Assembly: GCA_964637655.1 (NCBI GenBank)
Contig: CAZWUZ010000104.1
Span: 1-11,756, forward strand
Length of the DNA stretch: 11,756 bases
Direction: 5' to 3'
DNA from: CAZWUZ01 sp964637655 [NCBI: uncultured bacterium]
GTDB taxonomy: Bacteria > DAOPZR01
Shown here in pieces: positions 6,159-11,756 of this stretch. The notes below the pieces were generated by a model. The model made no database searches and was not told the origin of the DNA. It saw only the letters and a program-made list of their open reading frames with translations. The position numbers were made by a program, and so were the translations under genes. The stretch's first letter is position 1, and the number at the start of each line of letters is the position of its first letter.

Positions 6159-7382
6159 ATGGTAGCCGCGGCGGTTATCATCTTTGTCGCCACGTATGCC
6201 GGGGTCGCTCTGGGCCATGCGCCCCGCCTCGCGCTCGACCGCACGGGTATCGCGCTGCTGGGCGCCATCGCCATGGTCGCCGCCGGCGTGCTTACCACTG
6301 CCGGGGCCGTCGCCGCCATCGACTTCCCCACCATCCTGCTCCTCTACGGCCTGATGGTCGTCTCGTCGCAGTTCCGGCTGGCCGGGTTCTATACCCTCGT
6401 GGCGCTGCGCCTCGCTGCGCTCATTGCCCGCCCGCGGCTCTTTCTGGCCGCACTCATTGCGGTGACAGCACTGCTCTCTGCCCTGCTCACCAACGATATC
6501 GTCTGCCTCGCCTTCACCCCGGTACTGACCGTGGCGCTGCTGCGCGCGCGGCGCGACCCCGTTCCCTACCTGCTCGCGCTCGCCTGTGCCAGCAATATCG
6601 GCTCGGCGGCGACTATCATCGGCAATCCGCAGAACATGCTCATCGGGCAGGTCGGACGCCTCGCCTTCGGCCCCTTCCTGCTCTGGTGCCTCCCACCCGT
6701 CATCCTCGCGCTGCTGCTGCTCTATGTGCTGGTCGCACGTCTCTGCCGTGCCCGTCTCACGGCGGTGCTGCCGGCCGCCCCGGCGCCGGCGGCTGGCGAC
6801 TGGCCCGCCTACGACGCGCATCAGGCGCACAAGGGACTTATCGGGCTGGTGGTGCTCATCGGACTGTTCTTCAGCCCGCTGCCGCGCGAACTCTCCGCGC
6901 TGGCGGTGGCCGGCATCTTTCTCTGCAGCCGCTTCATCCGCACCCGCGCCATACTCGGGTTTGTCGACTGGCACCTGATCACCCTGTTTTGCGGATTGTT
7001 TGTCGTGGTCGGCGGTTTCCTGCATACCGGGTACCCGGACGCGGCGGTGCTCTGGCTGCGGCAGCATGGCCTGCCGCTTGCCGACGGCACACTGCTCACG
7101 CTCGTCGCCGTGCTGCTCAGTAATATCGTCAGCAATGTGCCGGCAGTGATGATGCTGGTGAAATTCCTCGACCCGCTCCTGCCGCAGTCGTGGTACGTGC
7201 TCGCGCTCGCGTCGACCTTTGCCGGCAATCTCTTTACCATCGGCAGCATCGCCAACCTCATCGTCATCGAGCAGGCGCGTCTGCTGGGCGTGCCCATCAC
7301 GTTCCGGGCGCACCTGCGTATCGGCCTCCCCGTCACCCTCGCCTCGCTCGCCGTGCTGCTGCTCTGGTTGCGGCTCGCCTGA
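6159..7382 (+). CDS. ArsB/NhaD-superfamily anion permease (SLC13/YbiR-like)
   Basis: This is an inner-membrane protein of about 407 residues with roughly 10-12 hydrophobic segments. The two half-repeats each carry the signature of the ion transporter superfamily: SNIGSAATIIGNPQNMLIG in the first half, and AGNLFTIGSIANLIVIEQA near the end. TNDIVCLAFTP and SNIVSNVPAVMM are the paired hairpin motifs. The overall length and motifs resemble E. coli YbiR and other predicted anion permeases more than true ArsB. The substrate could be an inorganic anion or a dicarboxylate. TTG at 6144 and GTG at 6153 are also in frame; I chose the ATG at 6159 because it directly precedes the first membrane helix. None of the three has a good ribosome-binding site. 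The gene lies 58 bases after the kinase and could be cotranscribed with it. Confidence 0.9.
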   Translation: MVAAAVIIFVATYAGVALGHAPRLALDRTGIALLGAIAMVAAGVLTTAGAVAAIDFPTILLLYGLMVVSSQFRLAGFYTLVALRLAALIARPRLFLAALIAVTALLSALLTNDIVCLAFTPVLTVALLRARRDPVPYLLALACASNIGSAATIIGNPQNMLIGQVGRLAFGPFLLWCLPPVILALLLLYVLVARLCRARLTAVLPAAPAPAAGDWPAYDAHQAHKGLIGLVVLIGLFFSPLPRELSALAVAGIFLCSRFIRTRAILGFVDWHLITLFCGLFVVVGGFLHTGYPDAAVLWLRQHGLPLADGTLLTLVAVLLSNIVSNVPAVMMLVKFLDPLLPQSWYVLALASTFAGNLFTIGSIANLIVIEQARLLGVPITFRAHLRIGLPVTLASLAVLLLWLRLA

Positions 7383-7399
7383 CCGCCCCGGGTGCTGGT

Positions 7400-7427
7400 T
7401 TGCCCGGCTGCCCGGGCATGCTATAAT
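7400..7427 (+). promoter_or_regulatory. Extended -10 promoter of the aphA-nadK-recN operon
   Basis: TGC-TATAAT at 7419-7427 is a perfect extended -10. TTGCCC at 7400-7405 could serve as -35 with a 16-base spacer. A perfect 10-bp palindrome, TGCCCGGGCA (7409-7418), fills most of the spacer. Transcription would start near 7434, leaving a leader of about 25 bases that contains a strong ribosome-binding site. Confidence 0.78.
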
Positions 7428-7458
7428 CCGCGTATCACGTCTGCGGAGGAGAAACTCC

Positions 7459-8076
7459 ATGCGCCGTTTCCTGTTCCCGTTGCTGCTGCTCACCGTCCTG
7501 CTGTCACTTGCCGGCTGCGCGGCGACCGACTGTTGCGTCACCACCGCCCGCCCGGAGTGGCTGCCGGCCGGTATCCAGCGCGCCGGGTTCGATATCGACG
7601 ACACGCTGCTCTTTTCCACCCCCGCCTTCGACGCGGCGCGGGCAAAGTACCAGTTCGGCAGCGATTCGTTCTGGGCCGAGGTCAACGGTCACGACCGCGA
7701 TTATTCCATCGTCAAGCAGAAGGCGCTGGAGATTGTCCGCGCCCTGCAAACCGAGGGGGTGACCGTTTACGCCATCACCGCCCGCCCGCCCACCGGCGGC
7801 GCGCCCGTGGGTGCATTCCTGCAGGAGGCCATGGGGATCCCGGCGGAAAATGTCTTCTTCGAGCCGCGCGGCAAGGTGGAACGCATCCGCGCGCTGCGCC
7901 TCGACGTCTTTTATGGCGACAGCGACTCGGACATTACCGACGCGCAGGAGGCGGGGGTGCGCGGCATCCGTTTCCAGCGCTCGCCCCGTTCGTCCTACCG
8001 CAACAGCGACGGTACGCTCGCCAAGTATCACCCCGGTGAGTACGGGGAAACCGTCATCCCGGACTCGGAGAACTGA
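7459..8076 (+). CDS. aphA: Class B acid phosphatase, HAD superfamily lipoprotein
   Basis: The protein has 205 residues. An N-terminal hydrophobic segment ends in LAGC, a lipobox with Cys20, so the protein is probably exported and lipid-anchored. The four HAD motifs are FDIDDTLLFSTPAF (D45 nucleophile, D47), ITARP (T107), GKVERI (K139) and FYGDSDSDI (D154-D158). The C-terminal half, with GVRGIRFQRSPRSSY and the ending GETVIPDSE, follows E. coli AphA closely. AphA is a periplasmic nonspecific phosphatase acting on nucleoside monophosphates and other phosphate esters. This copy is shorter than the 237 residues of the E. coli enzyme and is a lipoprotein rather than soluble. GGAGGAG at 7445-7451, seven bases before the ATG, fixes the start. 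The stop is one base from nadK, which links it to NAD(P) metabolism genes; a role in external nucleotide salvage is possible but inferred. Confidence 0.9.
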   Translation: MRRFLFPLLLLTVLLSLAGCAATDCCVTTARPEWLPAGIQRAGFDIDDTLLFSTPAFDAARAKYQFGSDSFWAEVNGHDRDYSIVKQKALEIVRALQTEGVTVYAITARPPTGGAPVGAFLQEAMGIPAENVFFEPRGKVERIRALRLDVFYGDSDSDITDAQEAGVRGIRFQRSPRSSYRNSDGTLAKYHPGEYGETVIPDSEN

Positions 8077-8077
8077 C

Positions 8078-8902
8078 ATGCGCTGCGCCGTCGTCGTCCG
8101 CACCGGCCTGGCCCGCACCGACGAGGTGCGCGGGGTTATCGCGGCGCTGCGCCAGGGTTGTGACGAACTGATCCTCCCTGCGGGCTGGGAGGAGGCGGGC
8201 TGCGATACCTGGCGCGAGGTGCTGCCGGACGTCGACCTGGTCGCCTCGGTCGGCGGCGACGGGACGCTGCTGATTGCGGTGCACCTGCTCGCCGGGCGCG
8301 ATATCCCGGTCTTCGGCATCAATCTCGGGCGGCTTGGCTTCCTCACCGAGATCAACCCGGCCGAAGTGGCGGACGAACTCGCCCGTTTCCGCCGCGGTGA
8401 AGCCAAGGTGGAGCAGCGCATGATGCTGCAGGCGCAGTGGCCGGGCGAAGAGCAGCCGGTGATGGTGCTCAACGAGGTGGCGGTGCTCTCCGACGACTAC
8501 CCCTCGCTGCTGGCGCTGCAGACCTTCATCGACGGCGAGGAACTGAGCCATGTGCGCGGTGACGGGCTGGTTATCGCCACGCCGACGGGCTCGACGGCGC
8601 ACTCGCTTTCCGCCGGCGGCTCCATCATCGAGCCGTCGCTCGAGGCAATGCTCGTCACCCCGGTCTGTCCGCACACCTTCTCGCTCCGCCCGCTGGCCGT
8701 CACCGACGACCATGTCATCGGGGTCAGCGTGGCCGATCCGTCACCGGGCGCGCTGCTGCGCTGCGACGGGCGCGTGCGCGGCCGCCTGCGGCGCGACGAG
8801 ACCCTGACCGTGCGCCGCGCCCTCTGTCCGGTGCGCCTCGTGCTCAGCGGCCGCCGCTCCTACTTCAGCGTGCTCAAGCAGAAACTCGGTTGGGGCGCCT
8901 GA
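8078..8902 (+). CDS. nadK: NAD kinase
   Basis: The protein has 274 residues and phosphorylates NAD to NADP in the cytoplasm. VGGDGTLL carries the diagnostic GGDGT at 59-63. NLGRLGFLTE, VLNEVAVL, RGDGLVIATPTGSTAHSLSAGG and LVTPVCPHTFSLRPL follow in family order, including the NE and D residues that contact NAD. GSTAH replaces the more common GSTAY. GGAG at 8067-8070 precedes the ATG at the right distance, and longer in-frame starts would run into the phosphatase gene. The gene starts one base after the aphA stop, and its TGA overlaps the recN ATG (TGATG at 8900-8904), so translation is probably coupled. A nadK-recN pairing is common in Bacillota, usually with argR between them; no argR is present here. 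Confidence 0.96.
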   Translation: MRCAVVVRTGLARTDEVRGVIAALRQGCDELILPAGWEEAGCDTWREVLPDVDLVASVGGDGTLLIAVHLLAGRDIPVFGINLGRLGFLTEINPAEVADELARFRRGEAKVEQRMMLQAQWPGEEQPVMVLNEVAVLSDDYPSLLALQTFIDGEELSHVRGDGLVIATPTGSTAHSLSAGGSIIEPSLEAMLVTPVCPHTFSLRPLAVTDDHVIGVSVADPSPGALLRCDGRVRGRLRRDETLTVRRALCPVRLVLSGRRSYFSVLKQKLGWGA

Positions 8903-10545
8903 TGCTGCGCGAACTCTGCATCCGCAACGTCGCCCTGCTGGAAAAACTCGATGCGGAATTTGCGTCCGGGCTGAATGTCGTCACCGGGCCTTCGGGGGCG
9001 GGCAAATCCATCGTTATCGGCGCCCTCGGGCTGGCGCTGGGCGCGCGGGCTGACGCGAAGGACATCGGGCCCTGGGGCGACCGCGCCGAGGTGACCGCGC
9101 GCTTTGTCGTGACGGATGCGGCGCGTGCCCTGCTGCGCGAGCTCGACATCACCGCGGCGGAGGAACTGACGGTGCGTCGCGTCGTGGCGAAAGGCGAGTC
9201 GCGCGCGTATCTTGACGGCACCCCGCTCGCCCTTGGCCTGCTCAAGCGGCTTGGCGAGGTGCTGGTCGACGTTCACGGACAGCATGAGCATCAGTCGCTC
9301 CTCTATCCCGAGCGCTACGTCCATTTCGTCGACGCCTTCGGGCGCCATGCGCGCGTGCTGGCCGACTGGCAGGCCGCTTACGCTCTGTTCCGCACCGCGC
9401 AGGAGGCGCTCGCCGCCGCGCAGAAGGCGACGCAGGAAAGCGCGCAGGCGCTCGATTTCTACCGCTTCCAGCACCGCGAAATCACCGATGCCGACCCGCG
9501 CGAAGGAGAGGCAGAGGAACTGCAGGCCGAGCGCGCGCAGTTGCGTCACGCGGAGGATATCGCCGCGGCGCTGCGCGGCGGCGCGTTGGCGCTGGGTGAT
9601 GACGGGGGCGTGCTCGAGCGGCTCGACAACATCGAGGCGGCGCTCGCGGCGGTGCAGGAGTGGTATCCCGACGCGGCAAAGCGCCTGCAGGAGATCCGCG
9701 AGGCGAAAGCCATCCTGCAGGAGACCCGCCACGACCTGCGCACGGCGGAAGAGACCATCACCGCCGATCCCGGGCGCCTCAACGAGGTCGAGGCGCGTCT
9801 CCACCTGCTGCAGCAACTGCTGAAAAAGTACGGCGGCAGCATGACAAACGTGCTGGCCTACGCGGCGGAACTCGGGCAGCGCCTCAAGCGCGTCGACAAC
9901 CGCGACGAGGAACTGGCGAAACTGGCGAAGGAACTTGCGACAGCGGAACAGGCGGCGCGCAGTGCGGCCTCAGCGTTGAGCGCGGCGCGCGCAAAAGCGG
10001 CGAAGAAACTCGGGACGGGGATCAACAAGGAACTGCAGCTGCTCGGGCTGCCGAAAGCGGAATTCACCGTCGTCCTGCAGCCGCTGCCGCAGTGGGAGGC
10101 GCAGGGCGCCGAGAGTGTCGAGTTTTTCTTTACTGCCAACCCGGGGCATGCCGCGCAGCCGCTGGCCAAAGTCGCCTCGGGCGGCGAAATCTCGCGCGTC
10201 ATGCTCGCCATCAAGACCGTGCTCGCCGGCGACAGCCCGGTGGCGACCATGGTCTTCGACGAGATCGACAGCGGGATTTCAGGGGAGACGGCGGGGCAGG
10301 TCGCGGACCGCCTGCGCGCCGCGGCGGACACCCAGCAGATCATCTGCATCACGCATCTCCCGGCCATTGCCGCGGCGGGGACGCGCCATTGTCGCGTCAG
10401 CAAGCAGACGGTGAAAGGCAAGGCGAGCGTGACACTGGCGGTGGTGGAAGGCGATGCACGGGTCGAGGAAATCGCCTCGCTCTTCGCCCCGCGGGTGACC
10501 GACGCCTCGCGTGCCGCCGCCCGCGAACTCCTCGCCCGCCGCTGA
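8902..10545 (+). CDS. recN: DNA repair protein RecN
   Basis: This is an SMC-like ATPase of 547 residues, full length for RecN, which acts in double-strand break repair. The N-terminal ATPase half has Walker A GPSGAGKS at 29-36 and the signature DVHGQHEHQSLL near 120-135. A coiled-coil arm rich in Ala, Glu, Arg and Gln runs from about 145 to 385. The C-terminal half has the ABC-type signature VASGGEISRVMLAIK (424 on), Walker B TMVFDEIDSGISG (D453, E454) and the H-loop CITHLPAIAA. Walker A reads GPSGAGKS instead of the usual GETGAGKS. An in-frame TTG at 8890 is possible, but the ATG at 8902, overlapping the nadK stop, is the conserved start MLRELCIRNV. It is the last gene of the operon and is followed by a strong hairpin at 10561-10582. 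No LexA or SOS box was recognised upstream. Confidence 0.97.
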   Translation: MLRELCIRNVALLEKLDAEFASGLNVVTGPSGAGKSIVIGALGLALGARADAKDIGPWGDRAEVTARFVVTDAARALLRELDITAAEELTVRRVVAKGESRAYLDGTPLALGLLKRLGEVLVDVHGQHEHQSLLYPERYVHFVDAFGRHARVLADWQAAYALFRTAQEALAAAQKATQESAQALDFYRFQHREITDADPREGEAEELQAERAQLRHAEDIAAALRGGALALGDDGGVLERLDNIEAALAAVQEWYPDAAKRLQEIREAKAILQETRHDLRTAEETITADPGRLNEVEARLHLLQQLLKKYGGSMTNVLAYAAELGQRLKRVDNRDEELAKLAKELATAEQAARSAASALSAARAKAAKKLGTGINKELQLLGLPKAEFTVVLQPLPQWEAQGAESVEFFFTANPGHAAQPLAKVASGGEISRVMLAIKTVLAGDSPVATMVFDEIDSGISGETAGQVADRLRAAADTQQIICITHLPAIAAAGTRHCRVSKQTVKGKASVTLAVVEGDARVEEIASLFAPRVTDASRAAARELLARR

Positions 10546-10560
10546 CCGGAAAACAGAAAA

Positions 10561-10582
10561 CCCGGCGGAACCTTCCGCCGGG
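10561..10582. terminator. Perfect 10-bp hairpin after recN
   Basis: CCCGGCGGAA, two bases CC, then TTCCGCCGGG form a perfect inverted repeat 15 bases after the recN stop. The + strand lacks a T-run after it (CTGCGGGTTG), while A-rich sequence precedes it, so the T-run is on the - strand. It is well placed to stop or stabilise recN mRNA, but the canonical intrinsic-terminator orientation is the reverse one, towards recN. Confidence 0.6.
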
Positions 10583-10759
10583 CTGCGGGTTGCAACTGGT
10601 AGGCGTAACCGGAAACAGCAGCAAACGTTCGTCATGCTGCAATTCTCGCAACAGCAAAAGAATATAGCAGAACGCATTACGAACGAGTTCAACAGAATAT
10701 TGATCGAAAAACAGGTGTGATCTTGCCCCCGGCGGGGTGGATTATTTGTGTGCAAAGAG
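10583..10759 (+). other. AT-richer intergenic stretch without a supported gene
   Basis: Base composition drops visibly here compared with the flanking genes. An ATG at 10634 opens a 28-codon frame ending at 10720, with hydrophilic, amphipathic residues, but it has no ribosome-binding site. A weak hairpin (CCCC-GGC-GGGG, 10727-10737) is followed by a T-rich stretch and could act as a minor terminator. I see nothing else. Confidence 0.5.
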
Positions 10760-10797
10760 TTGCCAAAACATATAAATATGTGATACACTATTTGCAC
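10750..10797. promoter_or_regulatory. Nested inverted repeats over the padR promoter, probable operator
   Basis: The inner repeat ACATAT-AA-ATATGT lies at 10768-10781, between the -35 and -10 boxes. The outer arms GTGCAAA (10750-10756) and TTTGCAC (10791-10797) are exact complements. The centres of the two repeats differ by only one base (10774.5 and 10773.5). PadR proteins bind dyads and commonly repress their own genes, so autoregulation by the next gene is the natural inference. Confidence 0.6.
10760..10789 (+). promoter_or_regulatory. Promoter of the padR pair
   Basis: TTGCCA at 10760-10765 is followed after 18 bases by TACACT at 10784-10789, preceded by TGA in extended -10 position. Transcription would start near 10796, within the outer right arm of the dyad. 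The leader of about 26 bases contains AAGGAGTGA at 10811-10819. Confidence 0.65.
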
Positions 10798-10821
10798 GAA
10801 CTGACCGATGAAGGAGTGATT

Positions 10822-11193
10822 ATGGATTTGACACGATGGGAATCGCAGATGCGCAAGGGCAATCTGGAACTGGCCCTGATGACCCTGCTGATGAACGAGG
10901 GGGAAAAGTATGGTCTGGACATCATTGCCAGCCTGAAGGAAAAGTGCGGCATCGAGATTGTCGAAGGGACGCTCTACCCGATCATGAGCCGTTTGCAGGA
11001 GGATGGGCTGGTGGTGGCCCGGTGGTCGACAAATAACCCGGGCCATCCGCGCAAATTCTACAATGTGACGAAAAAGGGGCGTGAGGCAGTCGCGGTCATG
11101 GATGCGAAGCTGATGGAGTTTATCGGGCGCTATGAGGAACTGAAAGGGGCGCGCACCGTGGTGCGGGCTTCCCGTGGGCGGCAAAGCGCCTGA
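10822..11193 (+). CDS. PadR family transcriptional regulator
   Basis: This 123-residue regulator has a PadR winged helix. MRKGNLELALMTLL (10-23) begins helix 1 with the usual spacing. EGTLYPIMSRLQEDGLV (48-64) is the recognition helix and the start of the wing, and PRKFYNVTKKGREAV (76-90) forms the wing and the following helix. A C-terminal helix at about 90-110 should provide dimerisation. Family members are mostly ligand-responsive repressors, often of efflux or detoxification genes. The start is fixed by AAGGAG at 10811-10816; longer in-frame starts upstream lie in the promoter region. Its promoter carries nested dyads, so it probably represses itself. A second PadR-like gene overlaps its end. 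The regulated target is not in the window, unless it is the gene starting at the right edge. Confidence 0.93.
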   Translation: MDLTRWESQMRKGNLELALMTLLMNEGEKYGLDIIASLKEKCGIEIVEGTLYPIMSRLQEDGLVVARWSTNNPGHPRKFYNVTKKGREAVAVMDAKLMEFIGRYEELKGARTVVRASRGRQSA

Positions 11194-11545
11194 GCGCGCG
11201 GCTGCAGGCATCCGCCCCCGCCCCGGCGTCCGTGACGATCTGCGCCGCATGCTGCTCCCCCTGTATGTGCTGGGGCAGCTTGCCGGGGATAAGGAAATGA
11301 GCACAGGTGAACTTGGGCAACAGGTAGAGCGTTTTGTGACCTTCCCGGGATTCATGGGGTATTTCCTGCCGATGCTGCACGACCTTGAAGCGCGGAGTAT
11401 GCTGGCATCACGCTGGGTGCCGCTAACGTCGTGGGGCAAGCGTAAACTGTATCGGTTGGGACCGTCGGGGATGGCAGCATATCGCCATGGTGTTCAGGAA
11501 GCGAGTGAGGTGGTGGACGAGGTGCTGGCGGGTGGCAGACGCTGA
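11174..11545 (+). CDS. Divergent PadR-like winged-helix protein
   Basis: This protein, 123 residues from a GTG at 11174, has the shape of a PadR domain. LLPLYVLGQLAGDKEMSTGEL (27-47) looks like helices 1-2, FPGFMGYFLPMLHDLEARSML (57-77) resembles the recognition-helix segment, and GKRKLYRLGPSGMAAYR (88-104) matches the wing-and-helix pattern of the family (rrkYyrLt..G). The usual EGTLYP is replaced by PGFMGYF, so DNA contacts may differ. The GTG start overlaps the end of the upstream padR by 20 bases and has no clear ribosome-binding site; an ATG at 11249 (residue 26) is a weaker alternative. The overlap indicates coupled expression. A paired heterodimer or a co-sensor for the first PadR is possible; this is an inference. 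Confidence 0.75.
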   Translation: MGGKAPERAAAGIRPRPGVRDDLRRMLLPLYVLGQLAGDKEMSTGELGQQVERFVTFPGFMGYFLPMLHDLEARSMLASRWVPLTSWGKRKLYRLGPSGMAAYRHGVQEASEVVDEVLAGGRR

Positions 11546-11593
11546 GCATGGCGCTCTGCCGGCTATGGCGGAAAATTTATCGTATGGTGCAAC

Positions 11594-11607
11594 GCCGGCG
11601 TGCCGGC
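11594..11607. repeat. Short GC inverted repeat after the padR pair
   Basis: GCCGGC-GT-GCCGGC forms a compact hairpin about 50 bases after the stop of the second PadR-like gene. No T-run follows it, so its action as a terminator is doubtful. It also sits directly upstream of a TATAAT at 11615-11620. Confidence 0.35.
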
Positions 11608-11614
11608 AGGTGTA

Positions 11615-11620
11615 TATAAT
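11615..11620 (+). promoter_or_regulatory. Consensus -10 TATAAT, upstream candidate promoter
   Basis: A perfect TATAAT is present, but no -35 hexamer is recognisable at 16-19 bases upstream, and the TG dinucleotide is one base too far for an extended -10. It shares the nine-base sequence ATACTGTCG with the stronger promoter 59 bases downstream. Confidence 0.35.
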
Positions 11621-11653
11621 ACTGTCGGCATTTCATGTAGTGCCTGATGTAAA

Positions 11654-11682
11654 TTGACGGCGACGGAGCAACCGGATATACT
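11654..11682 (+). promoter_or_regulatory. Strong sigma70-type promoter pointing out of the window
   Basis: TTGACG at 11654-11659 and TATACT at 11677-11682 are separated by exactly 17 bases, each with one mismatch to consensus. Transcription would start near 11689 and read through a leader of about 60 bases to the ATG at 11749. Confidence 0.75.
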
Positions 11683-11748
11683 GTCGAGCAGTGCCGGATA
11701 ATCAGAGTGAGACGCAAGCCGACGAATAAATATAAAAAGGCGGGCGAG

Positions 11749-11756
11749 ATGGCACG
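11749..11756 (+). CDS. Possible start of a gene truncated by the right edge
   Basis: An ATG at 11749 follows the strong promoter and an AAAGG-containing stretch at 11736-11740. Only Met-Ala and part of a third codon are visible, so neither frame nor function can be checked. Its position directly behind the PadR pair makes it the best candidate for the regulated target. Confidence 0.35.

Noticed and set aside
6057-7685. 542-codon open frame on the - strand opposite the permease
   Set aside because: Its translation is a low-complexity mix of Arg, Gln, Glu and His with no family motifs, and it mirrors a convincing membrane protein; it is the usual antisense artefact of GC-rich coding DNA.
10717-10821. 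Longer start for the first PadR protein
   Set aside because: The extension would cover the promoter and operator; a strong ribosome-binding site at 10811-10816 selects the ATG at 10822.
10279-11439. 386-codon open frame on the - strand across the recN end and both padR genes
   Set aside because: It crosses the recN hairpin, the intergenic region and two genes with clear PadR motifs; no domain is recognisable.
11548-11619. 23-codon Arg-rich frame after the second PadR-like gene
   Set aside because: No ribosome-binding site, no recognisable sequence pattern, and it overlaps the hairpin and the TATAAT; probably chance.

Overview
The window is a GC-rich bacterial chromosome segment, densely packed with genes and with no rRNA, tRNA, CRISPR array, insertion sequence or integrase that I can see. 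It carries 13 convincing protein genes, one of them cut at the left edge, and possibly the first codons of a 14th at the right edge. The mix suggests an anaerobic Bacillota lineage, perhaps Negativicutes-like. It includes a molybdopterin-binding protein with a C-terminal cysteine cluster, a SprA-type small metalloprotease, PadR regulators, strong AGGAG ribosome-binding sites and a lipoprotein acid phosphatase. This assignment is an inference from gene families and is not certain.

Layout. Positions 1-3424 (+ strand) hold a probable operon: the C-terminal part of a TgpA-like membrane transglutaminase, a secreted ComEC-type metallo-beta-lactamase-fold hydrolase, and a molybdopterin-binding-domain protein. 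Positions 3425-3962 hold a small HExxH metalloprotease-like protein with its own extended -10 promoter and an 11-bp direct repeat over the -35 region. Positions 3953-6100 hold a divergent three-gene module: a nucleotidyltransferase (- strand), a PqqD-like small protein (+) and an HPr-kinase-like kinase (+). A membrane anion permease follows (6159-7382). Positions 7459-10545 form a tight operon of class B acid phosphatase lipoprotein, NAD kinase and RecN. After a short AT-richer gap come two PadR-like regulators (10822-11545), and then a strong promoter that points out of the window.

How the parts work together. nadK, recN and the permease are common housekeeping genes. The least explained part is the nucleotidyltransferase/PqqD/HprK-like trio. 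These are the accessory proteins of lasso-peptide-like and 'HPr-rel-A' modules, but here no precursor peptide, B2 protease or cyclase is visible. The two arms diverge from a 35-bp gap. A perfect TTGACA box overlaps the start codon of the nucleotidyltransferase and drives the PqqD gene from a transcript that should begin at or within a base or two of its ATG, so it would be leaderless. The PadR pair has a promoter covered by two almost concentric inverted repeats, which looks like an autoregulatory operator.
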